From assembly GCA_943704525.1 (NCBI GenBank), contig CALSCQ010002734.1, positions 1 through 18,687 of the forward strand: a DNA stretch of 18,687 nucleotides. Reading direction: 5' to 3'. Made by a program: the position numbers and the translations under genes. The DNA is from Pigoraptor vietnamica. Its lineage: Eukaryota > Opisthokonta > Filasterea. Within the stretch, counting starts at the first letter, position 1. The number at the start of each line of letters is the position of its first letter. Under the pieces are notes generated by a model. That model was given only the letters and a program-made list of their open reading frames with translations. It was not told where the DNA came from and did no database searches. Positions 1-12,600 of the stretch are shown in pieces.

Positions 1-890
1 CGCACGCTTGTCGAGGGCTATGGCCGTATCCGCTATGTGCCTCTTACACTTTCTGAGTGCCTCCATGTCAGGCTTGATTGTAATTCGTCAGCGACACGGC
101 TGTTTCTCCTTGACCCTTCGGCTCCCTTTCGCACACAACAGAGATGCGCAAGCTCGGCGGCAACAAGCGCACGATCACGGCGACGCCCCGCCAGCTCGAG
201 TCGCTCATCCGCTTGAGCGAGGCCCTCGCGCGCATGCGCTTTAGCCAGACGGTCGAAGAATCCGACGTACAGGAAGCCATCCGGTGAGTTGTGGCTGGTT
301 GTCGTGTTGCATGTGTGTAGACCTGGTCTTCGGCTGTTGCCTCCACACGTGTGTGAGTCCAGTGGCATGTCCTTTGGAGTGTTGTAGATTGTCTCCGCGT
401 GTGTTTCTGATCTGACGTGCCTCCACTGTGACCACCCAAAGCCTCGTCCGCGTCGCTCTCCAAGACTCTGCGACGGACCCGCGCACGGGCCTCATCGACA
501 TGGACCTGATCACGACGGGCGTCAGCGCCTTCTCGCGGTCGCGCATTGCCGACCTTGCCAACGAACTGCGCGGGCAGCTCTCGAAGAGCGCCGCGCCCAT
601 GATCAAGCTGGGCGACGTCTACGCCGAGATGTCTCGCACTGCGCCTGCGGTGGGTTATTCAGCCATTTCCCTGAACGTCGTATGTGCATGTGTATATGTG
701 TGCCGGCGTCGATGTCTCGTCGGTGTCGGTATCGTTGGCAGCGCCTGTGTATTAGATCTGGCACTGACGGCCCTGTCGTGCGCAGGAGGTGCCGCAAGAC
801 CAGTTCCTCGCCGCCCTCAAGGAGCTCGAGGACATTGGGTTCATCACTGTAACTGGCCGTGGCGCCGACAAGATGGTCCGCATTCTCTGA
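1..890 (+). CDS. MCM4: MCM4 replicative helicase subunit, 3' end (partial)
   Basis: This is the C-terminal 159 residues of minichromosome maintenance protein 4, a subunit of the MCM2-7 replicative helicase acting in the nucleus. Exons are 1-25 (continuing off the left edge), 142-283, 442-649 and 786-890 with TGA at 888-890; phases agree throughout. Visible family blocks are LVEGY, then [14 protein letters not shown] at the end of the AAA+ lid region, then [15 protein letters not shown] and the C-terminal winged-helix ending in [16 protein letters not shown]4 is favoured over other MCMs because the SATDP-TG-ID segment followed by this winged-helix tail is MCM4-typical (compare animal and yeast MCM4 from memory). 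The Walker A/B motifs lie outside the window. The first intron has a GTATCC donor unlike every other donor here (see findings). Confidence 0.95.
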
Positions 891-1066
891 GCACTGCACA
901 ACAACAAACAAACAAATACACTCCTCGGTTCCAGTCTCTCGCAAGTCTCGTGTGCGGGCATCTAGCGATGCAATCCGATTTAACAGAAAGGGGCAAAAAA
1001 CGAAGCGAAGAGGGAAAAAAAAAAAACAGCCATGCGTGTGTCTAACAGAACTTGGGTCGACCAAAC

Positions 1067-1077
1067 AAAAAGCAAAA
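1067..1077 (-). terminator. Pol III T-run terminator of the 5S gene
   Basis: Downstream of the 5S 3' end on the minus strand there is TTTCTCTTTTGCTTTTTG. The TTTT and TTTTT runs are the usual RNA polymerase III termination signal. This assignment rests on position and base composition only. Confidence 0.6.
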
Positions 1078-1081
1078 GAGA

Positions 1082-1200
1082 AACTACAGCAAGTGGTATT
1101 CCCGCGTGGTCTCCCACCGCAGTACTGACCACTCTCGTCCCGGTTTAACTTCCCAGAGCGGAACGGGATGGGGTGCTTCCCGGCAGATGTGGCCGTAGCT
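1082..1200 (-). rRNA. 5S ribosomal RNA
   Basis: The minus strand reads as a complete 5S rRNA of about 119 nt. It begins AGCTACGGCCACATC, close to the usual eukaryotic CTACGGCCATA start, and ends GGGAATACCACTTGCTGTAG. The 5' and 3' ends pair into helix I (GCTACGGC with GCTGTAGT, with G-U wobbles). The internal pol III promoter elements are recognisable: a box A-like GAAGTTAAACCGG and a box C-like GCGGTGGGAGACC. A T-run (TTTT at 1077-1074, and five Ts at 1071-1067 on the minus strand) follows the 3' end and fits a pol III terminator. The gene stands alone between MCM4 and the cathepsin gene, so at least this 5S copy is dispersed rather than inside rDNA. Exact ends are good to a base or two. Confidence 0.93.
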
Positions 1201-1586
1201 GAAGGATTTAGGCGTGACGACGCCCATGTCGCCAGTCGTGTTCGGCCCAGCGACTATTTTCGGATTCAATCACATTGGAGCCGACAGTAAAAGAGAGGGA
1301 GACTCCGTTCTGCGGGTTCTTGTGCCTGCCCTGATGTGCTTCTTGTCACATTGGCCACTACTCGCAGTTCGCTCTTTCAGGTGTCTCCGCTTGCGTTGCA
1401 CAGCCGCAGAGAATGATTTTCAGTTTGTCTCCTTGCCTCCTTCCTTTCGCTCAAAAGCACATAATACAAAATAACACGCAGGATTTTGCGTGACAGCACA
1501 TGGTTTATACAACACAGCAGAGGCCTGTGTCACCAACGGATCGCGCCATCACTGCCGGGAGAGAACGAGTTTCAGAGAGAAGAGCC
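1201..1586. other. Intergenic region between 5S and cathepsin stop
   Basis: These 386 bp hold no convincing gene. The segment contains the 5' flank of the 5S gene and the 3' flank of the cathepsin gene, both transcribed leftwards. Short open frames here lack recognisable domains. No TATA-like box is seen immediately upstream of the 5S start. Confidence 0.6.
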
Positions 1587-3739
<2,153 letters not shown>

Positions 3740-4573
3740 TTTTTCGGATTGCGACACACTCAGGCGGAGAATGTCGGTGACGAAAAATGGGATGCGTTGT
3801 ATTGTTTCGGATCGGGCGATCAATTCACGGAAAGGGAGAATAGCCACAAGCCATACACAGAGCACGCACTGGTGTGTGTGCGGGAGCACGCGCGCCCACG
3901 CACATGCAGCAGCGCGCTCACAGGGACGGAGCGTGCGAGAGCGAGCGAGAAAAGACGGGCACACATGACCCCATACTCAACTTCACTCGCCAGCTCTTCC
4001 ATACGTCATCCATACAAATTCCTGTCTCAAAAGTAGTCATTCAATACAATTTCTAATACTGAATTTGTGCGAGGGTGATTTACTTTCTCCGCCCCATATG
4101 ATCAGGTCTCGAAATCCGATTGGTGCGCAAAGCTCCGCGAGAGAGACACCCCGGATGTCAGATCTTTCTGTGTGTAACGCTGTGCTGCCCCGGAGGTGTT
4201 ACGCTGGATAGTTTTTTGCCGATTCCTCGCTTTGTCTTCGTTTTGTGAAACTTCTCTTTCGGCCCACAACACACACCCCGCATCGTAAAAAGGACGGCAA
4301 GCTCGCGAGGGGCTGGGTCGCCACATCCATCCTATCCTCCGCTGCGTTGACGACTCGGACACATATGCTGTTTGGACTGAGCACTTTTTTGAGAGGACTT
4401 TAGAGGCGCGTGTTGTCCCTCCCACACACACACACACAACACACAGCTGCGTGCGATCCGGCTGCGTTTGTCGGTGGCGAGTGTGCATGACATGCCCGTA
4501 GTGTAGGAGGGCAGTCCCCTCCGGTGGATTGCGGCGCTGATCCGTCCCGCGCGGCGTGTCGCCCGCTCACAAG
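3740..4573. promoter_or_regulatory. Divergent intergenic/promoter region between cathepsin and VARP
   Basis: The two genes are transcribed away from each other, so these 834 bp must contain both 5' UTRs and both promoters. I see no clear TATA box. The centre (about 4010-4080) is AT-richer than the flanks, and a short CA run (4421-4443) lies in the likely VARP 5' UTR. No additional gene is supported here. Confidence 0.6.
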
Positions 4574-6414
4574 ATGGAGCGCGGCAGTCGCTATGACGAG
4601 GACATCCTCGAGAACCGCTTCTTCAAGGCGCTGCAGACCAAGCACCGGAAGCTCTATCAAAAGGCCGCCGCGAACCGATGGATCGTCTGCGTGCCCCGTG
4701 CGGCGACGGTCGAGGGATGGAGTCCGTCACGCGAGGAGTTCGAGTCGCACATACTGCGGCCGTCGCCACCCGTGCCTTCGAACCACCCAGGTTCCCAACA
4801 ACAGCAACCGGCCGATGCGGGCGACGAGTACCTGACGGTCGGAGGGAAGAGCGTGCGCATCGCCGATAAAGTCATGCGGACGGGGCCTGGGTTTCAGCGG
4901 CCGCGGGAGGCGCAGATTCTCTTCGAAGAGACGTTCTACAACGCTCGTGACGAGGGTTACTCTGTCGTGTGCATCGAGCGGCCGCTGGAGGGCGGTACGG
5001 AGAACGGGACGCAGCAGGAGCTGGCGCGGCTCGAGTCGTTTGCGGACTGCAGCCGATTCCTGTGGACGGATCCGCAGAACGAGGAGGCATTCAAGAAGAC
5101 GCGCGAGCGCATGTCGCTCTTCAACAACACGCTCGAGTACCTCGACTCGCTGCGGCACACCATCGACGCCGCGAACGCCGTGTATGCGGGCGCAGTGCAG
5201 ACCGTCCTGAAGGAGACGCACCTGCGGCAACTCGCGCGCACGGGCAGCAAGAATGACATGGCGCTTATCAAGCTCGCCGTCGAGACGTTTGTGATGGACG
5301 GGCTCTACGCCAAGGTCTTCGAGGTGCTGCTGGACGTCTACGCGCTCGCAGACACGGCGCTGAACAAGGCCGCGCGCAACATGGCCGACATGACCGAGGA
5401 CGAGGCGGGACTGCGCAGCGAGGGGCTTGTGCAGGGCGCGCACGAGGCCCTCACGGAACTGTCCCTTCTCGACAAGGCCACGACGCCCCTCGAGAAGCTC
5501 GGGTGCCTGCGGCGGTCCGTGCTCGCGCTGACGAACAGAGCCCTCGGCCCGGACGGCCAGCCGCTGACGTCAGACGAGCTGATCCCAATCATCGTGTATT
5601 TGATCGTCAAGAGCGAGATCCCTAACTGGATGGCGACGCTCGCGTACGTGTCCAATTTCCACTTCAGCAAGACGTTGTCGGCAGAGTCCGGCTTTTACCT
5701 CGCGTCGTTCGAGGCCGCCGCAGAGCACGTGCGCGGGCTCGGCGGGCAGACGCCGTCGAAGGGGCCGGTGCGCCGAACGGGTCGCAGCGCGAGCGTGTCG
5801 TGGATCAACTCGAAGCAAATGGAGGGGCTGCGAGAGTTTCGCGACGGTCACGCCCGGGCGATGACGCAGACGAGCGTCGAGACGCTCCAGAACGCCGTGC
5901 AGGAGTTCTTTCGACTGGTAGAAGAGGATGCCGTCCCGCGCGTGGCGGCGCTTCTCGCGGGCAGCAGCGGCTTCGCGGGCAAAGGTGAAGCGGAGGGCGG
6001 CAAGCAGGCGGACTGGGAGTCGCAGCTGTGCCACCCGCTGTGCGACTGCCACAAATGCGAGAACATCATGCGCGCGATGGGATCGGCGTCGCAGGTGCGA
6101 AAGGATTCGACGGTGACGGTGTACGCGAGAGACGACGAGGGGTGCACGGCTCTCCACATTGCCGCGCGGCTTGGATTCGTCGAGATGGTGGGCGGGGTGT
6201 TCTTTTGATCTTTTCTTCATGCGCTGAGTCTTCCTCACATGTAAGACTGTAGAGATCGCGTGGAAAAATATTCGCGCACTTCCTGACACTGATTGCTTCC
6301 TACACTTCGTTTTAGGTGCGCACTCTCCTGTCGTTTGGTGCTCTCGTGAACGCCGGGAATCACGTGGGCACGACGCCCCTCCACATGGCGTGCCAAAGGT
6401 ACGCCGAGTAGTGC

Positions 6415-6460
<46 letters not shown>

Positions 6461-6785
6461 CTGGCTGCGTGAGTATGTGTGTGATGCTTCAGAATAGCTC
6501 TCTGGTGTCTCTTGCCTGCGAGGCTGCACTCACGGACTACGTCGAACTGAATCGAACGAATTGTCCGTTCCCAGGAACCATGCGGACGTGACGCAAGTGC
6601 TACTCTACAACAGCGCCGACTTGAACGTCCGCGACAATGACGGCAACACGCCTCTGCACGTGTGTTCGTCTAATGGCCATGTCGAGTGCGCGCGCCTTCT
6701 CATTGCCGCAAAGTGCGATGTGAATGCCGCCAACGAATGGTAAGGAGGAATGTGCATTCCAGTGCAACACACACACACGCGCGCA

Positions 6786-6854
<69 letters not shown>

Positions 6855-9388
6855 GCACGCACACGCATACACACACACACACACGCACGCACGCACACAC
6901 ACACACACACAACACACGCATACACGCACACACGCATGCACACACACACCACGTATACATGTACCAAATAGGCATCCTCCTTTGGTTGTGCTGCGCGGTT
7001 TCTTGCGCTGCGCATGTGTGGCCCAACTCACGCATCCTTTCGCGATCGCCCTCAGGGGCATGACGCCGCTGCATAACGCGTCCAAGTGGGGCTACATTTG
7101 GCTCGTCGCTTTGCTCATGCGCCACGGGGCGTCGCCCATCGCGCGCAACAAGAAGAACGAGACGCCTCTGCAGTGCGCGCAGAACAAGAAGGTGGGACAC
7201 TGCCGTCTCTCTTTTGTCGACTTTCGCATATTTTCCCCATTATCTTACAGTGAGGAGTCGTTGCCGCGTGCATGCCGGCACCCTCTTGTCTGGCGTTTCG
7301 TATTGGTGTTCCACATTTTCGGACACTTTGACCCATTGTTGTTTGCTTGTCGACAATTCATCTCTTGGCTTAACATTATCGCCTCGCAGATCGCGGACCG
7401 AATCAACGAGCTCATGCACCATCAGGACAGCGCCGGTTCGTCGGGCGGTTTCGCTTCCCCGCGCGCTACGCCCTCGACCGAGGTGTCGCCGGGGATATCG
7501 CGCACGGGAAGCGCCATTGCGCTCTCCGGCAGCCGAAACGGCAGCACGATGGCGTCGTCGGCGAACAGCGACTCGGACTCTGAAGACCTGCAGGACATTG
7601 AGCGCCTGACGCCTGCGCCGCCGCCCGTGTCGTCGCGCGAGCCGAACCCGGCCGAGATTGAGCGCGAGAGGGAGACGAAGGCGTTCTTTCGCGCGATCGA
7701 GGACGGCGACTTGGAACTGGTCAAATTTAAGCTCAAGGCGACGCGCGCGCAGGCGCGGCTGTCGCTCGTGCCGCCGCCGTCTGCGACCGACGACGACGGA
7801 AACCCGCACGACCCGTGCCACCCGTTGTGCGACTGCGTTCGGTGTCAGCGCTCGACGAGCGGTCTCGCGGAGGGCGGGTTCCTTCCCACCGACCGCGACA
7901 GCAAGACGCGCACGCCTTTGCACGCGGCCGCGCAGCACGGGCACGCTGACATTGCGCAGTTGCTATTGGACATTGGGGCGGAGCCTAACGCGAGGACCGA
8001 GGGAGGCCAGACGCCGCTACACTACGCCTGCCAGTACAACCACGGGGCAGTTGCCGAGATGCTCCTCGCACGGCGCGCAAAGATCAACGCGCGGGACAAC
8101 CTCGGGAACACGCCGCTGCACATGTGCTGCGCCAACGGCCACGAGAAGTGCGCGGCGCTGTTGCTTGCGGGCGGCGCGAATCCCAACCTGGCGAACAAGA
8201 GGGGAGACACACCGCTCCACAACGCGTCGCGGTGGGACTACGGCGAAATTGTGCGCGCCCTCATCCTCGCAGGAGCCCGCACGGACACGCTGAACGCGCG
8301 CGAACAGACGCCGCTGCAGTGCGCCAAGAGCGAGACGCTTGCAGCCATCGTCGCCGAAGCGTCGCGGGCGAGAGCAGACGCAGTCGAGGCCGCGCGTGCG
8401 CAGCGGGCGCGAGAAGAAGCAGACGGCTCGCGGAAGCGCACGTTCTCGTCCCTGCGCCGCGAGCAGCAGGAACGCGACCAGGCTGCGCCCAAGGCAAGCA
8501 AGCTCGGCGTCATGTCGTACGGGCTCCTCGCGCCCCCGTCTCCCCGACCCCTCCGCGCATCCACGGCGTCTGCGGCCATAGGGGGGCTCTCTGCCGCCGC
8601 CGGCGCTTCACAGGGTGCGCAGACGGGCACGGGCGCAACGGCCATGGGACCGAATGGCGTGGAAGCGTCCGCGGGACCTGCCGTTGCGGTGCCCACGGCG
8701 CAGGGCGGACCGCCGCGAGCGCTGCCGCCTGGCATCAGCGACATTTTTGCGGCGCTTGAGCAGGACGACGTGCAGAGGCGCCAGCAACTCAAGGGCGCCA
8801 TTGCGCAATTTCAAGGTGCGTGAGGCGGGGCATGGTGTACGGTGTATGTAATGTGGCGCGCTGTCGCACGTGTTGCGTGCGTGGTGTTTGCACAACTCTG
8901 ATTTGGCGCTGGTTCGCTCTGGTGTTGCTTGTGTTTTGGAAGCGAACGCTTATGTGCCTCGCTCACAATCCGTTTTCGACGCAGCCGAGACACTCAAGAA
9001 GCCGCGCCTGCGGCGGGACCGCAGCGCGCCCACCTTCGACCTCCGCTTGAAGCTGAACATGTCGATCAGCAAGTTTGACAAGACGTCGCGGCTCCGACAC
9101 ACGCCGCAGCAGTCCACGGATCTCCTGGACGGCCCGCAGGACGTCGGTGCGTTCGCGACGTCCACGCTGTCCCCAGCGCAGGAGAGGCGTCGGTTTGCGA
9201 GCACGTCGTCGGACGCGACGCTCGAGACGACGAGCGAGTACGAGGAAGACGAACTCGAGAAGGAGAATACGGTTCCCCCCGCTGCGCCTAAGCGACAAAG
9301 CGTGCCCTCGACGCAGGCCGAGGCAGGCGCTGTGGGCGAGGCGACCGTTCCCGACGTCGAAATGCGGCCGATGGCGCGCAAGCCATGA
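4574..9388 (+). CDS. ANKRD27: ANKRD27/VARP-like VPS9-domain, Zn-fingernail, ankyrin-repeat protein
   Basis: Six exons, 4574-6187, 6316-6398, 6575-6739, 7056-7191, 7390-8815 and 8985-9388 (TGA), encode 1275 aa. The ATG at 4574 has A at -3 and G at +4. The start ([15 protein letters not shown]), ILFEETFYN and [14 protein letters not shown] match the VARP N-terminus. The VPS9 domain lies at about 195-390, with the expected GEF residues Asp334 (DELIPII) and Tyr375 (FYLAS). Zn-fingernail 1 is [10 protein letters not shown] (486-495), followed by ankyrin repeats to about 666. A Ser/acidic linker follows, then Zn-fingernail 2, [10 protein letters not shown] (809-818), and repeats at about 841-983. 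The tail is Ala/Gly-rich, then basic. In animals VARP is a Rab21 GEF and Rab32/38 effector that binds VAMP7 and binds retromer VPS29 through the Zn-fingernails. An endosomal role here is inferred from that homology. Confidence 0.95.
6029..6058 (+). other. VARP Zn-fingernail motif 1
   Basis: This encodes [10 protein letters not shown], residues 486-495, immediately before ankyrin block 1. In animal VARP, PLC-x-C-x-x-C motifs in the same positions bind one zinc and dock onto VPS29 of retromer. Zinc ligands expected are Cys486, Cys490, Cys492 and Cys495. Confidence 0.88.
6411..6458 (+). repeat. (GC)n(GT)n tract in VARP intron 2
   Basis: A GC run passes straight into a GT run, starting about 12 nt after the intron donor. 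It is an uninterrupted alternating purine-pyrimidine stretch of about 48 bp, the composition that favours left-handed Z-DNA. The transcript is GU-rich. Confidence 0.9.
6766..6950 (+). repeat. Interrupted (CA)n/(GCAC)n tract in VARP intron 3
   Basis: About 185 bp of CA repeats broken by CGCA units and a few other bases begins about 27 nt after the intron donor. It is complementary in sequence type to the GU tract in the preceding intron. Confidence 0.92.
7816..7845 (+). other. VARP Zn-fingernail motif 2
   Basis: This encodes [10 protein letters not shown], residues 809-818, immediately before ankyrin block 2. Eight of its ten residues match the first copy. All four cysteines are kept, so both copies look functional. 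Confidence 0.88.
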
Positions 9389-9666
9389 TAAAGGAGGGGT
9401 TTGTGACATCGCACAGGTGCTTTGCATTGGATCCAACTCAGAAACTATCAGGGCTACCGTTTCGAGAGTCAACATCTCATAGACACGGAGATGACTTGGA
9501 CAATATATGTTCGTATTTCGTATTTTGACTTGAGCAGTGGCAAACGCGAGCAAGAGGCGCGCACGCAGACAACGACGCTTCCCGTCTGGAAACGGGACCC
9601 AAATTTCTGTAACAAGCACGACAAGCCTGACGCACGGCGTGAAGGGATCAGTGAACGACAGTTCGA
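9389..9666. other. Convergent intergenic region VARP/CNOT10
   Basis: The two genes end facing each other with 278 bp between stop codons. This segment must hold both 3' UTRs and cleavage sites, and the transcripts may overlap. No canonical AATAAA is obvious; a GATAAAG occurs right after the VARP stop. Confidence 0.5.
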
Positions 9667-12600
9667 TCAGCGGTTTCCCCCACGTCCGGACGACCCACGC
9701 CCTCCCCCAGTCTGCGCCGGCGCAGCCGAAGAGGGCGCGGGTGTCTCTTGTGCGGTCGCGGCAGGTGTGGCAGGCGGACGGCTGAGGCGATACGAGCGAA
9801 TGGCCTCCAGGGCAGCCACGCGATCGCCTGTGGACGCAGACGGGAGCAACATGAGTACGACTTAGGGTCTAAAAAAGATAGCTCGCGTGTGTGTGTGCGA
9901 ACATGCAAGTGTGCGCGCGCGGCACATCCAGGACACCTACCACGACGAATGGCAATGTACGCCGAGAGGACTACAGCGTGCGGTGGCGGAGGCGATCCCG
10001 CAGCCTCGCTCAGGGACGACGCGCGCGCCACGCACGCACGCGCACGATCGAGGTCGCCCTTCGTGGCAAGAGCCGCGGCAAAGCTGAGGAGAAGAGCGAT
10101 ACCGGGCTTGGCCAGCGTCGAGGGAGGGTGCGCGGTGACCAGCGTGTCGTCGCGCCATGGGGACGCGGGGGTCGTCGTCGGTGCGGCGGTTGTGCGATCG
10201 CCGGCGTCCTGGCCGTTCTGGAGCTGCTGCTGTCGCTGCATCTCAAAGAGTGCGTCGATTTCCTCCGGGCGGAGCTTCTCAAGGCGCGCGGCGGCGTCCT
10301 GCACGCGGCCGAGGAGGACGAGCGCCTCGGCGGCATAGAGCTCGGCGAGGAACCTAGAAGAGAAAAGGGGGAAAAGAGGCGTCAACTCAGCATACCGCGC
10401 ACAACACCAAACGCACAACGCACAGACGCAAAAATTGTCTAGAGGCATCACCGTAGCGTGCGCACGCAAGACGCACCTCAGCGCCTGCGGGCACCCGTTC
10501 TCCGCGGCGACGGCCGTGGCAGAGACGAGCGCCGACCCGCAGTCGTCGAGCGACAGCTGCACAAACGCCAGCGCAGCGAGCATGGCGCACCGCAGCGACG
10601 CAAACTCCGACGGCCGCACCAGCCCCCCACTGCCGCACTGCCCAGCGCACGTGATCGGCGTCTCGTACCCGGGAATTGCCGGCGCGGGCGAGGGGGGAGC
10701 CCCGCTTCCCGCCGCTCCGTTCGCCTTCACTCCGGCCGCCGACGCCCCCGCCTGGCCGTCCTGCGGCCCGACCGACGCGCTTCCCTTTGGCGCATCCGAA
10801 GAGGGCGCGTGTCGCGACAGAATGGCGAGGCCCGTCAGCAGGCACCACTCGGCGTATAAGAGGCTCGGCACCGGATTCGATCCCCCCACCGCAGACGACG
10901 ACGACGACCCAGACGCCGCCCCATTGCCCACGGCACCCTCGGCATCCACCGCAACATCCCCCTGCGTCGGTCGCGACTCGAAGGTCGACGCGCAAGCCGC
11001 AATGATGCGGCGCCCAGAGTCGCCCGCCACGCAATGCAGTGCCGTCGACGTGTGCGCACCCTCGGAGCCCCCTACAGGCGTTCCCGAGGCCACCTCGTCC
11101 GCGTGAATGGCAATGCACGCCTCCGCAATGCGCAGCCACACGCGCGGATTGCCTGAGAAGACGGGCAGGGACGCGTGGAGAGAGGCAAACGCGCCGTGTG
11201 CGTCGCCGGTGAGGAGGCGCTGAACGCCAGAGTTGAGGTGCAACTCGTACCGCCTGTCCCGCGAGAGCGCGGCGAGGTTTCGCCTCTGTCCGTCGTCGCC
11301 AACGGCGCTGCTCTCGTACACCTTCAGGTTCTCCTTGAGCGCGCGCCCAAAGTAGTACGAGGCCATCGCGTGCCGGCGCATCTGGTGATGCACGGCGCCG
11401 AGGTCGTTGAAGTACATGGCGGCAACCGCGTGCCAGTCCCGCTGCATCTGCGCCGCGGCGGCCGAACCCGGCTGCGCCTGCTGCGCGTCGGCCGTGCGGG
11501 GTATGCAGCTGTTGAGCAGCTTGACCGACTTGCGGTAGTTTTGCCGCGCAAATTCGAAATTGCTCTTAAGGAAAAGCGCCGCGGGGTTCTGCGTGCTCGC
11601 GTTGAGCGCAGACTTAATCTCCCGCTTGCACGCCTTGATCGACCGCGTCAACAGGTGAAAGCGCGCCTTGTACACGTGCAGCTGCAGCTTGAGCTGGCGC
11701 GCGACGGAATCCGCGCCGTCCTTGCCGCCGGCGTCCTTCTGCGCCCCGTCCTTCCCTGTGCCCTGCTCCCCGCCCGTCGCCTTCGCACTGCCCCCCGCGG
11801 CCGACCCCGCGCCTCCGCCCGCCGCAGCGCCCAGCGCCGCCGTGAGCGTCTTCTCGAGGTACGCAATGACAAAGCCTGCCTTTTCCGCGTCGCCGCGCGC
11901 GAGGTAGAGGTCCAAGAGCACAAAACAAATCTTGCGGGCCAGCGATTCCTCGATCGGCTCGATGCGTCGGTAGAGCTGTTCGAGAATGGCGATGGCCGCG
12001 GGGTGCTGCCTGTTCTGAATTAGAATGACCGCCTGGTTGTACAGCGCCACGCTGCTCTCCGTGTCGTCGCCCGCGCCGGCATCATCGCCCTAGAAAGATT
12101 GCATTGATGATTAGTGAGAGAGGCCATCAGGGACGTCGGTAACAAGGAAGTAACGGCAGGCGCTGCCACCCACGGATTCGCCCTCGACGCCGCCATTCCA
12201 TGAAATTTTGCCGAGCGCCGCCAAGAACTCGTCCGTTGCCGAGCACTGCGAGCGATAGTACTCCACCACGGCAATGTTGTGCAAGACCTGCGCGTGCATG
12301 ATGTGCACAAATGTGAGTCACGGCGCAAAAATTCAAATTGTGGAGGGAACAGTGCGCTGACGCACGCGCAATGCCATGTCACAATCACACGCCACAAACA
12401 CGAAAGCCAACACACAAATGCCCCACACTTCCTTAGATGCGCGCGAGGATTACACACCTTCGGGTCACCCTCTCGAACCTTCAACAGCTGGCGCAGAATC
12501 TGCGCACACAAGAGTGCCACACAAATGGTGCACGACCGTCAGAAAGAGCGCACGCAAAATGGACGTCCGCAAGCATGCAACACAGTGCGCGAGCGCACCT

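Noticed and set aside
4556-4573. GTG start six codons upstream of the chosen VARP ATG
   Set aside because: GTG is not a normal eukaryotic start; the ATG at 4574 has a good context and aligns with the VARP N-terminus.
4727-6529. Long antisense open frames on the minus strand opposite VARP exon 1
   Set aside because: They mirror a strongly conserved sense gene in GC-rich sequence, are Arg/His/Leu-rich, and have no domain of their own.
6766-6950. CRISPR-like or tandem spacer array
   Set aside because: The repetition is simple CA/GCAC microsatellite without unique spacers, inside an intron of a eukaryotic gene.
6600-7200. His-Thr and Cys-Val repeat proteins from CA/GT tracts (also at 14299-14918, 15292-15641 and 18354-18686)
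   Set aside because: These are translations of intronic or intergenic dinucleotide repeats, not genes.
10870-10885. Second B-box-like GGATTCGATCCCC on the plus strand
   Set aside because: It lies within CNOT10 coding sequence and no cloverleaf can be built around it.
11175-12023. 282-aa open frame on the plus strand
   Set aside because: It is antisense to CNOT10 exon 4, whose conserved TPR protein explains the sequence; the plus-strand product looks like a codon-shadow.
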